In this document: one piece after another, positions 11,481 to 23,080 of the stretch | How positions within the stretch are numbered: the first letter of the stretch is position 1 | Layout: each line of letters starts with the position of its first letter | Assembly: GCF_032854445.1 (NCBI RefSeq) | Contig: NC_088302.1 | Location: forward strand, 35,806,812-35,870,811 | DNA: 64,000 bases | DNA from: Liolophura sinensis | Taxonomy: Eukaryota > Mollusca > Polyplacophora > Chitonida > Chitonidae | Direction of reading: 5' to 3' | The notes under the pieces: model-generated | Database searches by the model: none | Told to the model about the DNA's origin: nothing | The model's input: only the letters and a program-made list of their open reading frames with translations | Translations under genes and position numbers: made by a program

Positions 11481-12490
11481 TGGTCGCTGAAAAGAATAGC
11501 CCATGGAATTTGTTGCGGCCCCATCAGTTCATTGGTGATTTTGGTCACCGAGTTGCCTCCACTTCTTAGACTTCTGGGATATGTACTACGTCCAATGAAA
11601 ACCATTATATCACCCACTGCTGTTTTCATTCACCTCAACATTGTTCATGATTCCACTGCTCTGTCAGTCGTATACTTTTTGTATGTGTGGCAAAATTTAC
11701 TAGTCTACCACGCCATCGCAGATGATGACGTTGTGTTTTCTTATCTTATTAAACTTGTATCATAGATTGTCCACTGCTATTTTATACCATAGGTTTATTA
11801 CATGCTGGTCGACTTATTAGGCTGTATCTTAAACCTTGTGCAAAGAAAACAAAATCACAAATAAACGATGAAAGCGTTTCTTTGTATTTTATAGTGAGAA
11901 ATATTCACTATTATATAAAAAGAGATCAGTGATCAAGCGTACCTTCTGCATCAACTCTCAACTTTTGGAGAGTGAAATACTGTTTTCTGATTGGGCCTAT
12001 GGTCTGCAAACTTCAGGAACTTTAGACGTGCAGGTGGTTTCAAAATTCATAACACCGAATTGTGTTTGTAGTGTTCGTTTGTTATTGACGTTATGGGATT
12101 ATAGCTAAATCCTCTTATTTGGACAGTCTAATAATTGAAAACTTGGCGTAAGAAGCCAAGAAAAATAAGAACATCCTTTAACATTTCATATCCTATGTAA
12201 AAGATTACGTTCTCTATTTCGAGACAGGGAAATTGCAATTTTGCGGGGTTTATGATGTGGTGGGTGTTTATGATGGTGCAGCAATCTGCTCCTCGTGTAC
12301 ACCCTCATATTGTTATAGGACAGTCGTGTGACGGGAGCAGCTGGAACATAAACCGTTATGTCATAGTGGGGAATTTCTTGTTCCTTCATAACCAGGAAAT
12401 GTCAACAGGTCGCAACCGTAAATTCCAAACGAACCATGCTGCGCCTGAAATTGCAATCAAAATAACTGAAAAGTGTCGTTCAAGTCAGAA

Positions 12491-12770
12491 AAACTGTGTC
12501 CTCACTCCACGACCCACCGTTTCTCCCACACCACCACTCACTGTGTCCTCACTCCACCACCCGCCGTTTCTCCCACACCACAACTCACTGTGTCCTCACT
12601 CCAAGACCCACCGTTTCTCCCACACCACCACTCCCTGTGACCTCACTCCTCGACCCACCGTTTCTCCCACACCACCACTCACTCTGCCCTCACTCCAAGA
12701 CCCACCGTTTCTCCCACACCACCACTCCCTGTGTCCTCACTTCAAGACCCACTGTATACCCTACTCCACG
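12491..12770. repeat. 47-bp tandem repeat, about 5.5 copies
   Basis: Units start at 12501, 12548, 12595, 12642, 12689 and 12736. Core: GACCCACCGTTTCTCCCACA. The strand is strongly C-rich. Long open frames across it come from the repeat composition and are not genes. 11641-12490 is otherwise featureless. Confidence 0.9.
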
Positions 12771-12794
12771 ACATACCATTTCCTCCACACCACT

Positions 12795-13195
12795 TCACAC
12801 CGTGTGCTCCACACTACGATTCATCGTGTGCTCCACACGACATTCCATCATGTGCTCTACACTACGACTCATCGTGTGCTCCACACGACATCCCATCGTG
12901 TGCTCCACACTACGACTCATCGTGTGCTCCACACGACATCCCATCGTGTGCTCCACACTACGACTCATGGTGTGCTCCACACGACATCCCATTGTGTGCT
13001 CCACACTACGACTCATCGTGTGTTATACACGACATCCCATCGTGTGCTCCACACAACGACTCATCGTGTGCTCCACACGACATCCCATCGTGTGCTCCAC
13101 ACTACGACTCATCGTGTGCTCCACACGACATCCCATCGTGTTCTGTACACCACGACTCATCGTGTACTCCACACCACTTCCCACCATGTGAGTAA
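12795..13195. repeat. 24-bp minisatellite with 48-bp higher-order unit
   Basis: Two alternating 24-mers share TGTGCTCCACAC: one continues with TACGACT, the other with GACATCC. About 16 copies form about eight 48-bp dimers. It follows the 47-bp array directly. Confidence 0.9.
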
Positions 13196-13254
13196 AGTTG
13201 TCTTATAAGTCAGTATATACAGAGCGTCCCGGCTCTGCTTAATGGTTTTGTCTA

Positions 13255-13460
13255 ATTCCACTTAACCCGAGGCGAGAAGTTGTACATTCATCGTGTTGAA
13301 TTAGATCGCCACGTTGGATATATGAACAGTTGCAATCAAAGTGCAACTGAGATACATACTTTTTTATCTGGTATTCTAGCATGCCACACGATCTGAAAAC
13401 TGATTTTACTCAATACCCTAGAACATACCTTGCGTCTTTCCAACATCACTGAAAACTGCT
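13255..13460 (+). repeat. Dispersed repeat family A, 5' half
   Basis: From CCACTTAACCCGAGGCGAG through 'GAATTAGATCGCCACGTTGG' to 'CTTGCGTCTTTCCAACATC'. It separates the two 24-bp arrays and is cut off exactly where the second begins. Confidence 0.65.
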
Positions 13461-13464
13461 CCAT

Positions 13465-14300
13465 TTACGGGCCACCTTGTGCTCCACATTAGGACCCCCC
13501 TTATGCTCCACGTCAAGATCCACCTTGTGCTCCACGTCAGGACCCACGTTATGCTCCACGTCAGGGCCCACCTTGTGCTCCACGTCAGGACCCACCTTAT
13601 GCTCCACGTCAGGTCCCCCCTTATGCTCCACGTCAGGGCCCACCTTGTGCTCAACGTCAGGACCAAGGTAGAACCCACTCTGTGCTCCACGTTAGGACCC
13701 ACCTTGTGCTCCACGTCAGGACCCACCTTATGCTCCACGTCAGGACCCACCTTATGCTCCACGTCAGGACCTACCTTGTGCTCCACGTCAGGACCCACCT
13801 TATGCTCCACGTCAGGGCCCACCTTATGCTCCACGTCAGGACCCACCTTATGCTCTACGTCAGGACCCACCTTGTGCTCCACGTCAGGACCCACCTTATG
13901 CTCCACGTCAGGACCCACCTTGTGCTCAACGTCAGGACACACCTTATGCTCCACGTCAGGGCCCACCTTATGCTCCATGTCAGGACCCACCTTATGCTCC
14001 ACATCAGGGCCCACCTTGTGCTCCACGTCAGGACCCACCTTATGCTCCACGTCAGGACCCACCTTATGCTCCACGTCAGGACCCACCTTATGCTCCACGT
14101 CAGGACGCACCTTATGCTCCACCTCAGGACCCACCTTATGCTCCACGTCAGGACCCACCTTGTGCTCCACGTCAGGACCCTCCTTGTGCTCCACGTCAGG
14201 ACCCACCTTGTGCTCCACGTCAGGACCAAGCTAGAACCCACTCTGTGCTCCATGTCAGGACCTACCTTATGCTCCACGTCAGGACCCACCTTGAACTTCA
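13465..14300. repeat. 24-bp minisatellite, about 34 copies
   Basis: The unit contains GCTCCACGTCAGGACCCACC. It lacks stop codons in several frames, so octapeptide-repeat open frames exist on both strands (VEHKVGPD on minus, STSGPTLC on plus). These are composition effects, with no splice or start context. On the minus strand most units contain TGACGTGG. Confidence 0.95.
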
Positions 14301-15574
14301 CACTACGACACTAAAGGATTGACAGTATTGCACACCGTTACTCCCTGAGAGGCGGGAAAACCCCTTGAAAGTTAAATGACATTTAGCAATTAGCTAACAG
14401 GTAAACTGCATATAAAATCTCGCCAGTCAGAATAATTACAGTTTGAAGGCTTCATGAATTTTGGGTCAACAACGAAGAATTTCACCTTCAACCAGCCAAA
14501 ATTTCCACAAATGTGTTCCTGAATTTCACGGAGTAAGGTCAAAAGAGAATCGCCAAATGATTTATGGTAAAAAAGCACCACTCCTGTTAAGTTTAGACTT
14601 GACCCTTATTTACTGGTCATCGTTTAAAATGCATGTTAAGTTAATTTTGCCGATCAACGTTATAACTAGTCATCTGTTAATTACCGGAATCAGCTCGCTC
14701 GTTTAATGTCCAATTACGCCTTTATTCTGACCATAGACATTGCTTTGTGTAATCAAGGTGAAAATAGCTTTAGAAGTCAAGTGTTGATGGCGTTATATCC
14801 TGCGTGGGAAATGAGACGTCTCTGATGCACGAGCCTGATATAGACGTAACAGGGAATGACTTCACGCGCCAGGAGACACGTCTATCTGACAGTGAATCCT
14901 AGATAGAACTCTTCATTGTGTGTGGAAATGAATCCTATATTAGAATCACTCGACTTTCACTGCATTAATTCAACCAAAGAGAACTAATTGACGGTCGATT
15001 TAGGCAAATCTCGTCTCTATCGTGGACGTCGATCTGGGCTGTTTATGTCGGTTAATGGCCAGGCACCGGAATCACTACAAGATCTTAGACTTGAGTCAAA
15101 ATTTCACTAATTAAACCTGGCATGTTCCTTTCTGTAATTCTTGCTGGAATTTGTTTTACAATAATTTACGTTGTAATGCAATATCTTGATCTTGATATGT
15201 AAGAAATAAAAAATTTTAAGATAATGATTTGAAATTTTGACTTAAATCTAAGATCGCTTCGTGATCCCCGGGCTAGATCAGAAGGCGTGTTTTCAGCCTG
15301 TTTCCTATTTGAGGTGTGTTTCAGGTAGGAATAAGCCCTAAGCAGATGAGTTATGTATCACCATGGCAGGGCGCTTATATTGTCTCCTGGTAACCTATGA
15401 CGATTATGGTGCTTTTTGTTGGACCAGTGTCCGTCAAGAAATCGATCAACCGAACAAATGATTACTCAAAGCTTCATTTACCAACAACTGTATAAAAGAA
15501 ATCATTGTATCATGTAGAGAAGGCCTTTATGAGCACATGTATATATGTGCACTAAAAGATTTAGAGAGTGGAAT

Positions 15575-15820
15575 ATAGAGTAAAATTAAAGCAGCGACGA
15601 CGGTCATGTAGTTGGAAAATAGCCACACATAAATGATGAAATACGGCCTCTTGTCAATTTTTCTCACAAAGGGTTTCCAAATGTGAATGAAAATGCTTCA
15701 TTATCAGCAAATTTCACGCCGTCTATAGCCATCGCATAAGTAGAGTTAAGAACAAAATGCGGTTATGCTACCTGGAATTTATTGGACGTCACTGATGTAG
15801 AATTAGTCGAGATGCTGTGT
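15575..15820 (+). repeat. Dispersed repeat family B copy
   Basis: 'AAAGCAGCGACGACGG', 'GAAATACGGCCTCTTGTCAA' and 'TTGGACGTCACTGATGTAGA' mark it. 14301-15574 has no gene or repeat that I recognise. Confidence 0.6.
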
Positions 15821-15850
15821 TGTCATGACATTTGATATACATTAATATAA

Positions 15851-16114
15851 GGGGGCCTCCGTGGCGCAGTTGGATAGCGCGCTAGCGCAGCGTAATGACC
15901 CAGGAGTCTCTCACCAATGCGGTCGCTGTGAGTTCAAGTCCAGTTCATGCTGGCTTCCTCTCCGGCCGTACGTGGGAAGGTCTGTCAGTAACCTGCGTAT
16001 GGTCGTGGTTTTTCCCCGGGCTCTGCCCTGTTTCCACCCACCATAAAGCTGGCCGCCGTCGTATAAGTGAAATATTCTTGAGTACGGCGTAAAACACCAA
16101 TCAAATAAATAAAT
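15851..16114 (+). mobile_element. SINE family 1, most complete copy
   Basis: The tRNA-like head GGGGGCCTCCGTGGCGCAGT carries an A box (TGGCGCAGTTGG) and a B-box-like GTGAGTTCAAGTCC. It is followed by the body and an (AAAT) tail after CCAATCAAATAAAT. This is the reference copy for the family in this window. It may belong to the mollusc tRNA-SINEs with a conserved central domain; exact family not proven. Confidence 0.92.
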
Positions 16115-16223
16115 ACAGGCTATTAAGCACAATACTGGAAAGCAGATGTCCTGAAATAATTTATACGAATGGTCACACGGTAAATGCATTCAAAGCTCAA
16201 AATGTATGTGTATGTTGAATGTA

Positions 16224-16548
16224 GAGTGAGTTCTTCGGGTTTAACGTCGTACTTGACTTCTCAGTCATATGGCGACGAATGCAATGTGCTTCCTTGTTAC
16301 AGGGCGGATTTCCACCGCTCTTTTATCTAGTGCTGCTTCACTGAGACGACTACCGAATGCAAGTAAGTTGCCCCCACACGAGCCATGTTACTCGTCAACC
16401 AGTCATTGTACTATCCCCTTAATGCTGAACGCCAGGCGAGGAAGCTATATCTTCCTCTTTTAAGGTCTTAGATGTGATCCGATCCAGGATTGACCCTGGA
16501 TCTACAGCCCCGGAAACGATCGCTCTTCCAACTGAGCCATAGGGGCTG
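16224..16548 (-). mobile_element. SINE family 2 (tRNA-derived)
   Basis: Read on the minus strand it starts AGCCCCTATGGCTCAGTTGG (A box) with a B-box-like GGGTCAATCCTGG, and ends ACGTTAAACCCGAAGAACTC. A second copy lies at 37401-37760. Confidence 0.85.
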
Positions 16549-17249
16549 ACTGTAGAAGTTTAGCGGTCACAAATGTGTGTCGCAAAGCTCATATGACGTC
16601 ATAGGTCAGTCACGATAAGGCCAGACAAAGCCACCGTAGAATCTAATGTTTGAAATGCATTTTACTCGGTTTATAGATTTCTAAGAAACATCTAACTGTT
16701 TTCCTGGACAGTGTTTAATGCTCTTTCATCTGACACGAAGTTCACGTTAGTGATTTCATTACCTTTAAAAAGGAGCCATAGTTCAGCAGAAGGAAATATT
16801 AGTTAGGTTGTTATCAGTGGAGGATTACCATTTTATTTGCCAGAGTAATCTATAACTTGGGCAATAGTCTTTCCATTCAACATTGGCCACACACGGGAGT
16901 TGTACCCTTATTAGACTTTGCACAAATCTTCTGGGTGGAACGCCTCTGCATGACGCCGGTTTCTGGAGCTCCACAAATCACAAAACAGCTGAAAGCAACT
17001 CTCTGACCAGATCACGTAATCTACCATTTGATAACGAGAGGAGATGAGATCTGCCAAGATTTGTGCCAGGAGACGAGCGAGGTGATTAGGTCCAGCGCCT
17101 GGGTCCTACACCGATGGCTAACATAAAGGAGAAATAGTCAACCTTACAGGAGACATTCATTCAGCAGCCGGAAGCAATAACTTTATTCAGCTGCAAATGT
17201 ACTCCATGTGTAACCCTGTCTGACTTATTAAAATCAGCTAAAAACAATA

Positions 17250-17556
17250 TGGAAGAGCTAGGGGCTGCACATTCGTCGTGTTGAATTAGATCGCCACGTT
17301 GAACAAATGAACAGTTGCAATCACATCGCAAATGAGATACACGTTTTGATTATCAGCAATTTATAAACTAGCAACATTCATGAAAACTGTTATTACTTTT
17401 CTTTGCATGAAGCAGCCTTAATGTCATACTATATATTTTTTTTAGTTCTTTGGTGGTTTGTGCTGGAAGTTGTTTGGGAATTGATCTAGCGAATATTGAT
17501 TTCGAGCGTCCATTTTGTTTGACGGCTAGTATACGAATATCTATCTCGACGCCTGT
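17250..17556 (+). repeat. Dispersed repeat family A copy
   Basis: 'GAATTAGATCGCCACGTTG', 'GAACAGTTGCAATCA', 'TTAGTTCTTTGGTGGTTTG' and 'ATTGATTTCGAGCGTCC' occur in family order. A SINE abuts its right end. 16549-17249 holds only unique sequence. Confidence 0.65.
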
Positions 17557-17557
17557 T

Positions 17558-17782
17558 GATTTATTTATTTATTCGATAGGTGTTTTACGCCGTACTCAAA
17601 AATATTTCACTTATACTACGGCGGACAGCATTATGGTGGGAGGAAACCTGACAGAGCTCGGGGGAAACCTAAGACCATCCGCAGGTTGCTGCAAAACCTC
17701 CCCACTTACCACCAGAGAGGAAGCCAGTATAAGCTGGACTTCAACTCACAGCGACCGCGTTGGGGAGAGGCTTCTGCTATTC
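17558..17782 (-). mobile_element. SINE family 1
   Basis: TTTTACGCCGTACTCAAA, 'GTGGGAGGAAACCTGAC' and the B-box complement ACTTCAACTCACAGCGACC are present. The A-box head is partly lost. Confidence 0.85.
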
Positions 17783-18281
17783 ATTCCAACTGTATTGTAA
17801 TGTAAAATAATTTATAATTTTGTGTGTCTGAAGTGTACATTTATTATCATTTGTTCAAAGGAAGGGAATATTATTTCCAAAGCTGAGCTTTTGTCTCTAT
17901 GTAACCAGAAATGAGAAATAGACAGCGTTTTGACACATTGGACATTAAATTTTACATGCCTTTAGTTTCGAGTTTAGTCGATAATGAATCACATAAGCCA
18001 AGACGTTCTATCTCTAGCTAGCATATTAAATTTTGCATTTATATATATTTATTCCGGGTGGTGTCTAATTACTTCAACATTCAGGTGCCTTTGCAGGTTA
18101 CAGTTTTTGTTTGGAGGTTATTTTTCCTGCTGGTAATAAGAAATGGGAACCCACCATAAACTAGCCGAGTTGTGATTGGCTGATGACAATATGATTAAAC
18201 ATGATCATACCATAAACCAACAGCATTCGGATTGGCTGATGACGTGAAATGCGACCAAGTCATATGCTAGCTAAATCCTGA

Positions 18282-18686
18282 TTGCATGCATCGATACATG
18301 TAATGCAACCCAACAAAATGTTACCGGAAATCAAAGGAATTGACAAAACCAAGGATATGATACTTTTTCTTTGCGTTTCAGTTCACTGTTTTCCTGTGAG
18401 CTGCTTAGAAATTTTAATACGCACTATAATATGCCCCTTTGTCCAGTTTGTATTACAGACTTGCAGCTTAAGGTTTAGAGAATGTTATGTGTGTCTATTT
18501 ACATCTGTTAATGCTCTTTGCTTCATACGGGCAAATATTAACGATGGCATTATGAATTGTGGTTTAAGCGTCAGTTGTTCTAGAGGCGACTGCTGTCTCA
18601 AATTTAAACTGCCGTGCGTAATGTGCATCTCTGTTACCCATCATAGTGTTCTGAAGGGCAATATCCCTCAAATTTGTCTCCTTTAA
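18282..18686 (+). CDS. Unassigned Cys-rich open frame
   Basis: 134 codons, ATG at 18282 and TAA at 18686. From residue about 35 there are 16 cysteines in about 100 residues, including NCGLSVSCSRGDCCL. An AG at 18378 preceded by TTTTTCTTTGCGTTTC could be a splice acceptor. No signal peptide or family is recognised, and cysteine-rich random frames are possible here. It may be spurious. Confidence 0.2.
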   Translation: MHASIHVMQPNKMLPEIKGIDKTKDMILFLCVSVHCFPVSCLEILIRTIICPFVQFVLQTCSLRFRECYVCLFTSVNALCFIRANINDGIMNCGLSVSCSRGDCCLKFKLPCVMCISVTHHSVLKGNIPQICLL

Positions 18687-18862
18687 AACTTAACTGTCAT
18701 TGTCTATTTTGCATAATCGACGGCAGATACTTTCATATGAAGAGAATATCCTCAGGAAGGAAATTTAATGTTGATCTCCTCAAAAGAGACATCATTACCG
18801 TGAACACTAAAGAACCGTGGTCTGAAATATGAGGTCGATCCCTTTTAGAGTTTTAGCTTCAT

Positions 18863-18925
18863 GTATCAATGCGGTCGTGAGTGGGAAGATCTGTCATAAC
18901 TTGCAGATGGTCGTGGGAGTTTGAA
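18863..18925 (+). mobile_element. SINE family 1 fragment
   Basis: 'ATCAATGCGGTCGTGAG' and 'CTTGCAGATGGTCGTGGGAG' match the SINE body with a deletion between. 18926-19849 shows nothing else. Confidence 0.5.
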
Positions 18926-19849
18926 GCAAATATTTTGGCCTTGTTTTGGGGTGAATTTCGGTACACGCTGAGATGAAAATTTTATACAGGTTGGCCACTG
19001 AGGCTAAATGATTATTGTGGTCATACTGCTGTGAATAGGTTGAGGTAAACTAAAAGGAATGGTAAAAAGCAAAGCCCCTCATCTGTAAGTTTTACTACGC
19101 AGGTACATTTTGTTAACACCAGTACTGGCCACACTTCAACGTTTCAACCAGATATATTCCATAATCTGAACATACATAACACATTAAGGCACAATACTCT
19201 TGCTTTGGATGTGAACATTGCAAGCAAATAGCAAACTAAATTTATATGCTTAACTTGCCACCATCTGTCTTCATGTGACACGGCGGCGTGTGAGCAGCGT
19301 AACAATGACTGGATCACGTGACCTTCGGCATGCCGTCGTCTGCCAGCCGTTGTATTAGATGATTTATAAGCCGCACGCCCCAGTGTCCGGCGGTCAAACG
19401 TCGCTACACGACCATGACATGCGGTCTTTGAAGATCTCGTTGCATATCATATTAGATACGAATTTGTTAGAGGAGAGATCAATAATATACATATGCTGCT
19501 GCTATGGAGCCTTGGAGATAAGGCTACTCACACCAATAAGTTCATGCAGGCCTGAGTTAAGCAATTTGATACAGTTTATCATTCGGATACATAGCATATT
19601 GCCTTTCTCATTATGAGAAACGCAGATATCTCGCGTAATTCCACGTTGGGTGAACAAAGGGTGAGAGTGGGGGTAATTTTGTAGAGTACATGTAGTCATT
19701 ATGTACAGGACCTATATTTGATATGCTATATTGACATATGAAAGAAGACAAGCTACTTTCGCACGCCGGCAAGTGAAGTATACCTACAATATGTGTTGAT
19801 TTTTTTACACTCCATACAACAGCGTGATAAACTAAACACAACTGTACGT

Positions 19850-20065
19850 TTGGCCGGCGTCTTCCACGCATCCAACCGGGCGGCTTTGACAAGCAGTGGC
19901 AATTGGACCGGCGTCTTCCACGCATCCAACCGGGCGGCTTTGATAAGCAGTGGCAATTGGGCAGGTGTTTTCCACGCAAACAAACGGGTGGCTTTGACAA
20001 ACAGTGGCAATTAGGCCGGTATCTTCCACGCATCCATTTGGGTGCCTTTGACACGCAGTGGCCAG
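19850..20065. repeat. 54-bp tandem repeat, 4 copies
   Basis: Units begin near 19856, 19910, 19964 and 20018. Core: GCGTCTTCCACGCATCCAAC. As the period is 18 codons, both strands stay open in repeat-encoded frames; no gene signals support translation. Confidence 0.9.
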
Positions 20066-22074
20066 CCGTGTGCAGCATAGGTATCAAAGAACTATTTGAA
20101 CCAGAAATAGGATGTTTACAATAAGTTACCTTTTCCCGTGCATCGGCGACTAGGCTCCAAGCGGAAGTGACCATTCTCATCTCTTTAACAATGTATATCA
20201 TACAATATAGAACAATACAACACTTATAGTACTACGTTTGCTCATAAGATAGCATCGCAAGGGTAAAAATGATCAACAGGCTACATAGCTTAAAGGATAC
20301 ACGAAACGTCAGGTTTTTATTTCTTAATTTGCAGTTTACGGTGTGTCCTAGCATATTTAGGTACCAAAGAGCTCTTAGCTTTCTTCTTTGGGGCGTAAAA
20401 ACGGTTAAACTGTACTTTCCCTAAGGCTAAATTAAGAAGCTTGCAGTCGTGAGTTGAATAAACAAGGCAAGTGTATCCATAACCGAAATACACGGACTCA
20501 AAAGACAAGCAAACTAAAATACTACCAAAGGAAAGAACCCACTAGAACGCTACCACTGAAGAAAGCGTATAGCGTTCTTATCCGATCTTCATAAATGGAA
20601 AGATGATCTGGATCTCTTTACATTATTTTCTGTGTGATATTTTGATTAAATATGATGACAACACAGCATTTTTTAGTGTTTCAAGACGCCTGACGTCAGA
20701 TACATTGCAGTTAACCTCATTATACTCTATTTACCTAATTAATGTAGGGTAGTGCAAGTTGCTATATTATTTAAGCATTTACATGAACAAGAAAAAAAAC
20801 ATGAACAGTTAGAAAAAACCCTTAAGAAAAATGACCAGAGGCCTAAAATAACAGAAACACACATGTTGATGTATTGGTGTCATTTGTTAAATTGCAAGCA
20901 GCCGGAAGATGTTTGATGTAGTACAATGTAGGTCGATATATTCCGGCCTTCTCTAACCACTCAAATGAAGGCATTTCCTTTATTTTACTCATTCACCAAA
21001 TGTATGAAAGGCTTTTATTTTATAATTACACATGGGCACACGCTTGACGATTATAACAAGTGGGATACTGTAGAGTGTATCATCTGAAATACGAATAAAA
21101 CCAAGTGTCTTCGCATCTTGACGATAGGTTGATCTCAAGGCAAGGCCTGTGTTATAAGGCCTATACCAGCCGTCACTATGATTTTTTATTGGTAAACGAA
21201 TGTCTGTATCAACGCCTAAATACTTGGCCTTATTTACACTCGATCTATACAGTGTAGACAATTGAAATCAACAAATACAGTATACATGTAGTTATACAAT
21301 CATAGACGAGAGTTTTATCAATTTATATAATTTATAACCCGAAATATAGATGCCTACAACTGATAAATCCAAATGCGACTTCACTTGCTTATCCAATTGA
21401 AAAGCAGCGTGAGAGTACCTCGACGCTAAAAATGACAGAAGCATTTGATAATGGGCTATAACGCTATGGGCTGATACACTGACACCCGCTTTAAGTGAAT
21501 GGTGATCATTTGTGATTCCGCTATAAATTTTGCTTGCCAATAAGAGTCTGCTTTTCCACCTATTGATGCTGACTAGCTGACGATGTATGCGAAAGACTCG
21601 CCGAACTTGCCCAGGCAATTTAGCGTTGAAGTCAGAAAAGAGAGGAGGGACCTCTCGAGAAATATTAACATTACGCATCCGTACTTGGCGGCAAAGTGGA
21701 ATCAGCCTGGGAAAGTCTCCTCAAAACTAATTAGACTCATCTGCCCAGGGAATGGGGTTAGGGTTTCAATCTTACCACCCGACCCCCAAAAGTTGGGATT
21801 AGCTGACAAAATAATCTCTGTAATCAGTCCACATCTTGGCTGTCTTTTTTTCCTTAGCTGTTGTTGTCGTTTTTTTCCTCAGTCTATCTGAGTGGACAGT
21901 GAAGAGGTGGGATGAGGGCACGGACGTGAAAGATGACTATGACCAACTGGAGTACTACTATCAGCCCACTCAGCCAGATTAAAGAGGCGAAGTGAAGAGA
22001 GTTTCAGGTAGATGGGAAGCGGTGGCTATCCTGATGAGATGAGGAGCTTCTGCCGTCGACGTCTTCTCGACATA
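20066..22074. other. Intergenic, no gene seen
   Basis: AT-rich sequence. 20753-20822 matches a minus-strand piece of dispersed repeat family B ('TATTTAAGCATTTACATGAAC'). Open frames on both strands at 21292-21891 overlap each other and resemble no family I know. Confidence 0.5.
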
Positions 22075-22077
22075 TAT

Positions 22078-22310
22078 ACCTTACACCGCGGGGAGACTTA
22101 AAAACTGATTCCGTGATATTTCACAGAGTAAACTCCGTGGTCATCTTGTGGAGCTTCAGTCGTCAAGGTATTCTCCACCTCGGGGAGTTCAAGAACTGAT
22201 TCCGTGATATTTCACAGTGTAAACTCTGTGGTCATCTTGTGGAGCTTCAGTCGTCAAGGTATTCTCCACCTCGGGGAGTTCAAGAACTGACTCCGTGATA
22301 TTTCGAAGGG
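22078..22310. repeat. 91-bp tandem repeat, about 2.5 copies
   Basis: The anchor CCGTGATATTTC recurs at 22111, 22202 and 22293. Units include 'GTCATCTTGTGGAGCTTCAG'. It lies 560 bp upstream of the candidate first exon at 22874, in sequence rich in CTGTGATC- and GACTCCTGTC-like words. Confidence 0.85.
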
Positions 22311-22873
22311 TAAAGATTCTCTTACCTGGTGGAGTTTCTACCATCATTACCTATACCATATGGTTTCGTGATATTTCAGGGATAAAGACGTCGTGATCCA
22401 TTACTGTGTTACTGTGTGGGGACGCCTTACCAGGTGTCTAGACCGTTTACGGGTAAATGCGACTCAGACACCGTGAGAAAAACACCCAAACTCCTGTCTC
22501 TGGAGTACATTCACCTGTGAAAGCCCATGCACTGATGGAATGATCTTTTGCACTCCAAATACTGTAGATTAGATCTTTCATTCATTATCTTTCATGGGTT
22601 TCTCTGTGATCCCGTGATCGGCGATCTTCGTATGTGTAAATACTCTATGATCTGTCAACGTGTGATGACTTCTGTCCCTGACTCTGTGATCTGTGATCTC
22701 AGCACTTCGGTCGGGACCCCTTGACTTCTGTCCCTGACTGTATGACTGTCATCGCGCGTGTACTTTGCTCCTGACTCCGTGACTCCTGTCCCTGGCTCTG
22801 ATCCGTCATCGTTCGAGCACTCCGCTCCTGACTACGTGATCTTCATCAGTCTGTTCACCACTTCTCTGTCAAT

Positions 22874-23074
22874 ATGTCGCTCCTCGTCCGGAAGGGCACT
22901 ATGGTGCGATCAAAGCGAAGGCAGTCCACGAGAAAGCCCGCGGGCCAGTCTACCCGAGGGTATGTGAACTCAGGCCTCACCCCAGATGATCGTCACGGGA
23001 ACTACCCTCAGGAAGGACACTCAGGGAAGACATCTCCGGCATTGTCAGCTTCATCATCCAAGTATCTCATTCAG
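22874..23074 (+). CDS. Candidate alternative first coding exon of the TMEM272-like gene
   Basis: ATG with A at -3, preceded in frame by a TGA, then 67 codons ending SSSKYLIQ in phase 0 at donor GTGAGT. The peptide is polar and basic (RSKRRQSTRKPAGQS) with no transmembrane segment, fitting a cytosolic N-terminus. The exon at 32287-32439 also ends in phase 0 with KRKYLLS, and both can join 33725. That shared ending suggests duplicated, alternatively used first exons. Joining yields about 292 residues. It could instead belong to an unrelated upstream gene. Confidence 0.5.
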
Positions 23075-23080
23075 GTGAGT

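Noticed and set aside
12252-13208. Long plus-strand frames (318 and 231 codons) and their minus-strand partners
   Set aside because: They are translations of the 47-bp and 24-bp arrays, open in several frames at once because the unit lacks stops. No splice or start signals of quality are present.
12795-14300. CRISPR-like regularly spaced repeats
   Set aside because: Units are head to tail without unique spacers, and the DNA is clearly animal nuclear sequence.
13418-14314. Octapeptide-repeat proteins (VEHKVGPD, STSGPTLC, LMLHVRTH)
   Set aside because: Stop-free 24-bp repeat read in different frames on both strands; no frame is favoured by codon pattern.
15851-15925. tRNA gene at the start of the GGGGGCCTCC element
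   Set aside because: A and B boxes are present, but the stems do not close into a cloverleaf, and the sequence continues into a SINE body found many times.
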